DNA from: Cryptomeria japonica
Lineage: Eukaryota; Streptophyta; Pinopsida; Cupressales; Cupressaceae
Reading direction: 5' to 3'
DNA: 64,000 nt
NCBI RefSeq assembly: GCF_030272615.1
Contig: NC_081412.1
Coordinates: forward strand, 473,416,157-473,480,156
This document shows, piece by piece, positions 59,761 to 64,000 of the stretch (positions are counted from its first letter, which is position 1; each line of letters opens with the position of its first letter). The notes under the pieces are model-generated. The model did no database searches, had not been told where the DNA came from, and was given only the letters and a program-made list of their open reading frames with translations. A program made the position numbers and the translations under genes.

Positions 59761-62700
59761 TTTCATTTATACTATCCTATCATATCCTATTGGCTTTCAC
59801 TATCCTATCACCCTTCATTATCATATTGACCTTCATTATCTTTTCACCCTTCACTATCCTATCATACCCTGTCATACTCCTCCACTATCCTATCGTCCCT
59901 CATGTCCATATTTCATTTTCCACCTTTGATCTTGACAAGGATGAGTATCTTCACGAGCGTCATGCTTCCTATTCCCGACTTTTAGTCTATCACAACTTTT
60001 GTTCTTTATCCATTTGCTTATTACATCCTTTTATCCATATTCCTTGGCTTATTACAACGTTCTGTCACTATCCCTTATCTTATCAAAACCTTCAGTCCAT
60101 ATCCCTTATCAATTTTTGATCTTTCCTGTCCTATCCACATCCTATCACCATGCATACACTCCTTTCAGTTGCTTGATCTTGATCTGATATAAGCACATAA
60201 AAATGTAAACTTAGCTTCAAAATCCTCTTGACATGTCCCTCATGCCATTGCTTTACATTGTCATATCGAGTCTCTTGTCCCATTGCGCAATAGCCCTTGA
60301 AAATTGCATCTGTGTTGTCTCCATAGTAAATGGCCTCTATCTTCTCTCTATCCACTACCATTTCAACAAGCCTATTTATCCATCTATTATATTCATTGCC
60401 TTGCTAGACAGTGGAGGAAAAAATCCCAAAAAATCAAATAATGTCTTGAAAAAGTTCAAAAAAGTCAAATAATGACCAAAAAATTCAAAAAAATTAAATA
60501 ATGTCTTGAAAAATTCAAGAAAATTAAATAATGTCCAAAAAAATCCAAAAAAATCAAATAATGTCCTTGAAAAAATTCAAAAAAATCAAATAGTGTCCTT
60601 AAAAAATCCCAAAAAATAAAATAATGTGCTGAAATAAATTAAAAAACAAATTGAAAAATGTCCTGAAAAAATACAATTTTTTTTTTTTCTTCATAAACCC
60701 TAAAAATTGGAAAACATTGAAACCCAATTATAATTGCGTTTGTTTCATTTCGATAATAAACTGTCCCTTTTGTACATAGACATACATTTGAGTAGACATC
60801 AAACAGAAACACGATAAATATTGCACTTAAACAAAATCACGTATCAACAGATGAACTGTTCAATCAACCAAGCATTCAAACAGATCTAAGTTGTCATATC
60901 AATCGAATAACATCAACATTATCATCGGTCCTTTGTCAACATTATCATGGTCTTATACGGGGTATTGCATTCCCTGAAACTAGACATCATGATCGTCCTT
61001 CTATCACAACACTACCACTTTGGCAACAAAGATCAGAATGTCTATTTTGACTTGTTTGAATTGGTAAGTTTTATCTTTTATTGATTTATCTTGGATCATG
61101 TTCCTATGTTGCTCAATGATGTCACTGAGTGATTTAGAGTGGTTGGGATGGTTCATTATCATTTTTGGTTTCTGTTTGTTGTTTGCAGAGTGTTTTGTAC
61201 CAGTCTGGGTTATGTATGTCTTAGGATGTTGTGACTCATTCCTTATCTGCAATGTGTGTTTTATGCAAAGGGATTGCATTATCGCCCTGGCCTTCATTTC
61301 CATGGTGTGCCACATCCATTTTTCCATATCAAATAAAGGTTTTCACCTACTACTATGCATTAGTGAAAGCAAGTTCTTCTTCACCTCTAACTCTTCTTTT
61401 CTTAATTTCCCCTTACTAGCATTTCTTCTATCAGTCATGTCAATCGATTTGGTCTAGTACTCTGATTCACCAAAAATATTTACATCCTGCATTCATTTGT
61501 TAGTACATTTGCATATCATAATCCTTTATTGCATCACAAAATCACAAAAATAAAGCATTTTGCATAACATTATTTATTGCATATCATATAAGAGCAAAAA
61601 TACAAAAATAAGTGCATTGTTAATTCATTGCATCGCATGAAATGTACATAAAGCATCCATACATGGCATCATATAGACAATAAATTCACACCATAACATA
61701 GTTGCATATCATATATATCATCAAAAGTGTCAGAGTATAAAACTAGACTGTCTGAGTTTGGTATGGCTCGCAAGCTGAGTACAAATCCAAGTATGTCTAA
61801 ATCATACTAAGTAACTATGTCCCTATCATTGTGCGGTCCCTCTATCCTCGTCATGTTTGTCTTGTCTTAAGGATGGATCTCCTCTTATCCATGGTCCATG
61901 GTTTGGCGTATCTGTCCAACAATGGGGCATTACTTTGTTATTTTTTAGGGTTTCATCCTAAGGGCTGTATTTACTTGTTTCACATACAAATTGGGCGCAT
62001 TCATGTCTTATTTTATCCCCTTTAGGTCTCCTTTTCCCTAGGATTCCATTGGTTTCATCGACAAGTTTTTCCTCTTGTGCGACTCGCTCAAAACCTATCT
62101 TTAGGCACTTTTGCGCTTGTGTAGCCTCAACCTGCTTTTGTGCCTCATGGACCTATGCTTGTGCATAACACACAAGTGTGGATCCATCTCTCACAAGTGC
62201 GGATTCATCCTACATAGGCACAATTCTTCTGTCTATGCTTCGAAACATCCCTTGCAATGTCATAAAAGTGCCTGCTATTGACCAAAAGTAAAACATGGGT
62301 TTTTCAGGGCCTTCCCCATCCTCTTCTATTATCTGATCATCTATAGGTATGTGCACATTTCCCAAGGTATTCCTCCATTGGAATGATTGCCATCTTTCTA
62401 CAATATCTTTTGTAATGCTTGTATCTTGCGCATCCGATCTCCAATTTGTGTTCCATTTGCACCAGTGGCTTTGTCTTGTCGTTGTCGATCAATTGGCATC
62501 TTTTCTAGATTTTTTTGGACAATTCCTTGAGGGGGTATATATCATACATATATCCTTGTCATCGTCTAGGGCATATATCTTATTTGTTCTTTGAAACAAC
62601 GCTCAAAATTGTATTGTCTCAAAGAGGGGAAAAACGGAGGCATCTGAAAATGGTCAACACTTGCGGCACTATAATTTAACATATCCGCGTTACCTTCTTT

Positions 62701-64000
62701 AGAGTTTTGCACATCTTATTAGCATTTCTTCTATGGCACACACTTGATCTTTATCATTTGTTGACATCTTTGTCATTCTACTGTGCTTCTGTCCTCTTCA
62801 ATTATCTTTTTTTCATTTATCAATTAGGTCTTATCAATATCATTTTCAAAATGCAATCTTTGGTCGTAACCAATTTGTCATATCAATTGGATATCATCAA
62901 TCCTAATTAGTGTAAAATTATGGATTTGTTATCAATATTTATCATTGTCAATAATCTTGTCATGTTAATTGGACATCGTCAACCCTTATTGGTGTCAAAT
63001 TAGGGTTTTGTCCTTGATGTTTGTCATCTTCAATCAATCATTGATCAATTATCATCCTTTTTTAATCTTCATTCTAGATCATCTTATGTCATCAATTCGT
63101 CAATTCCTTGTCAATTGGGATCAATTTGTCATTGGTCTTTGTTAATCTCAGTATCATGTCAACCTTCATCAAGATGAACTTTTATCAAACTTTGATCGAT
63201 TTATCATTGATCTCGATCAATAATCATTTCTCATCAATTTGGACCGATCAGTCATTGGTCCTTGTCAATTGGCACCTATCAATTTTATCCTTGGCCAATC
63301 ATTGATCAATTTGTCATTGATTCTTGTCAACCAATATCGACACTTTATCAATTATCAGTTCTCATCATTTAATCATGATCAAATCAACCTTGTATCAATT
63401 TCTTCAATCATTCAATCTTGTTGTCACATAATTTTCATTCTTTCATTTCTATTCCATCTCCTAGGGTTTAGTGATTTAATCATTTAATCCTATTCGATAT
63501 TTCCCCACTAAGTTAAATAAATTACTTTATTTATCCTAGGTCCTCTTTCCACAATTAAATGTTTCATTTAATTGGCTAATTATGCCCTCTTTGTGAATTA
63601 ATTAATGAATGAATATTTATTAATTATTTTTACCGAATATCATTTTCCTAACTTCTAATTCCTCTTTTCCACCTATGTTGCTAATTTTTGAATTATAATT
63701 TCCCACTAATTTCTCTCCTATCTTTTCCCCCTAATTTCTCCACTTTTCATGCTTCTCTTTTGTCATAATAAATGAGCTATTTTTGTGGACAATTTTTCTT
63801 AATTTGGAGGCCTAAATTTCTCTCAATTTGTCATAATTTTGACATAGCAAATTGTCAATCAATTTGTCATAATTTGTCATTCAATCATGCCTTTTTGAAA
63901 TCAATTTGTAAATTTTCAAATGAAGTTTCTTCTTCCATTTTCAATCATACTAATTTCTTATCTTCACTAATTCGCCTATAAATTGGTCCCTCTTTTCAAT
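59761..64000 (+). mobile_element. Long Tat/Ogre-like LTR, copy B (partial)
   Basis: Counterpart of 29,644-33,610. It includes a minisatellite at 60,417-60,673 and a 302-bp stretch (62,067-62,368) that copy A has lost. The window ends about 300 bases before the expected LTR end. Confidence 0.45.
60417..60673 (+). repeat. A-rich minisatellite, copy B
   Basis: Counterpart of 30,299-30,590 with roughly one unit fewer. The lost unit is from the run of TCAAATAATGTC...ATTCAAAAAAA repeats in its right half. Confidence 0.85.

Larger units (their letters stand above)
45693..64000 (+). repeat. Segmental duplication, copy B (runs off window)
   Basis: Direct-orientation copy of 16,077-33,610. Relative to copy A it lacks 21,425-23,007, and it contains 53,134-55,221 and 62,067-62,368, which copy A lacks. 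It has about one minisatellite unit fewer near 60.5 kb. All shared element junctions, such as copia against Tat-like sequence at about 58,705, are identical. Confidence 0.9.

Overview
The window looks like accessory, repeat-dominated nuclear DNA of a land plant with a large genome. It is AT-rich and packed with decayed Ty1/copia, Ty3/gypsy and L1-type non-LTR (LINE) elements. It also holds fragments of a plant DRM-type cytosine-5 DNA methyltransferase and of a small secreted cysteine-rich peptide gene, and spliced-exon-like structure. A gymnosperm is plausible from the old, nested elements and very long LTRs, but this is inference. I see no intact, clearly functional protein-coding gene and no RNA gene.

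Layout. 1-2.7 kb: a broken multi-exon coding unit with a 33-bp coding minisatellite, convergent with a transposase-like ORF on the minus strand. 2.7-8.1 kb: a LINE tail fragment, an AT-rich dispersed repeat and a longer LINE (DUF4283 ORF1, endonuclease remnant, reverse transcriptase). 9.0-11.1 kb: a minus-strand gypsy gag-protease remnant. 11.1-16.1 kb: mostly featureless, with a 48-bp tandem repeat. 16.1-33.6 kb: copy A of a large duplication, holding a DRM-derived inverted repeat, a G-free tract, an unrecognised exon-like block, gypsy RT, a LINE, a copia element and a roughly 4.2-kb Tat/Ogre-like LTR. 33.9-36.0 kb: two minus-strand gypsy fragments. 36.0-36.4 kb: a dead secreted cysteine-rich peptide gene with TATA box and poly(A) signal. 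36.8-37.5 kb: a purine-rich block with an uninterrupted (GA)74. 38.2-39.3 kb: second copy of the gypsy protease piece. 39.3-45.7 kb: AT-rich repeat, LINE RNase H, a DRM pseudogene and another DRM-derived inverted repeat. 45.7-64.0 kb: copy B of the duplication, running off the window.

The dominant fact is the direct duplication with about 29-30 kb spacing. The copies differ by roughly 1-3% in the stretches I compared by eye. They share element junctions and many of the same disabling stops, so most nested elements were already dead and assembled when the block was copied. They differ by three larger deletions with 2-4 bp microhomology, one minisatellite unit, and one replaced block (10,195-16,076 against 39,343-45,692). 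A falsely duplicated haplotype in the assembly would give the same picture and must be excluded.

Nothing here works as an operon or pathway. The most biologically suggestive parts are the DRM-derived sequences (one long antisense-oriented pseudogene and three short inverted repeats able to fold into hairpins), the cysteine-rich peptide pseudogene, and the unclassified multi-exon unit at the left edge.
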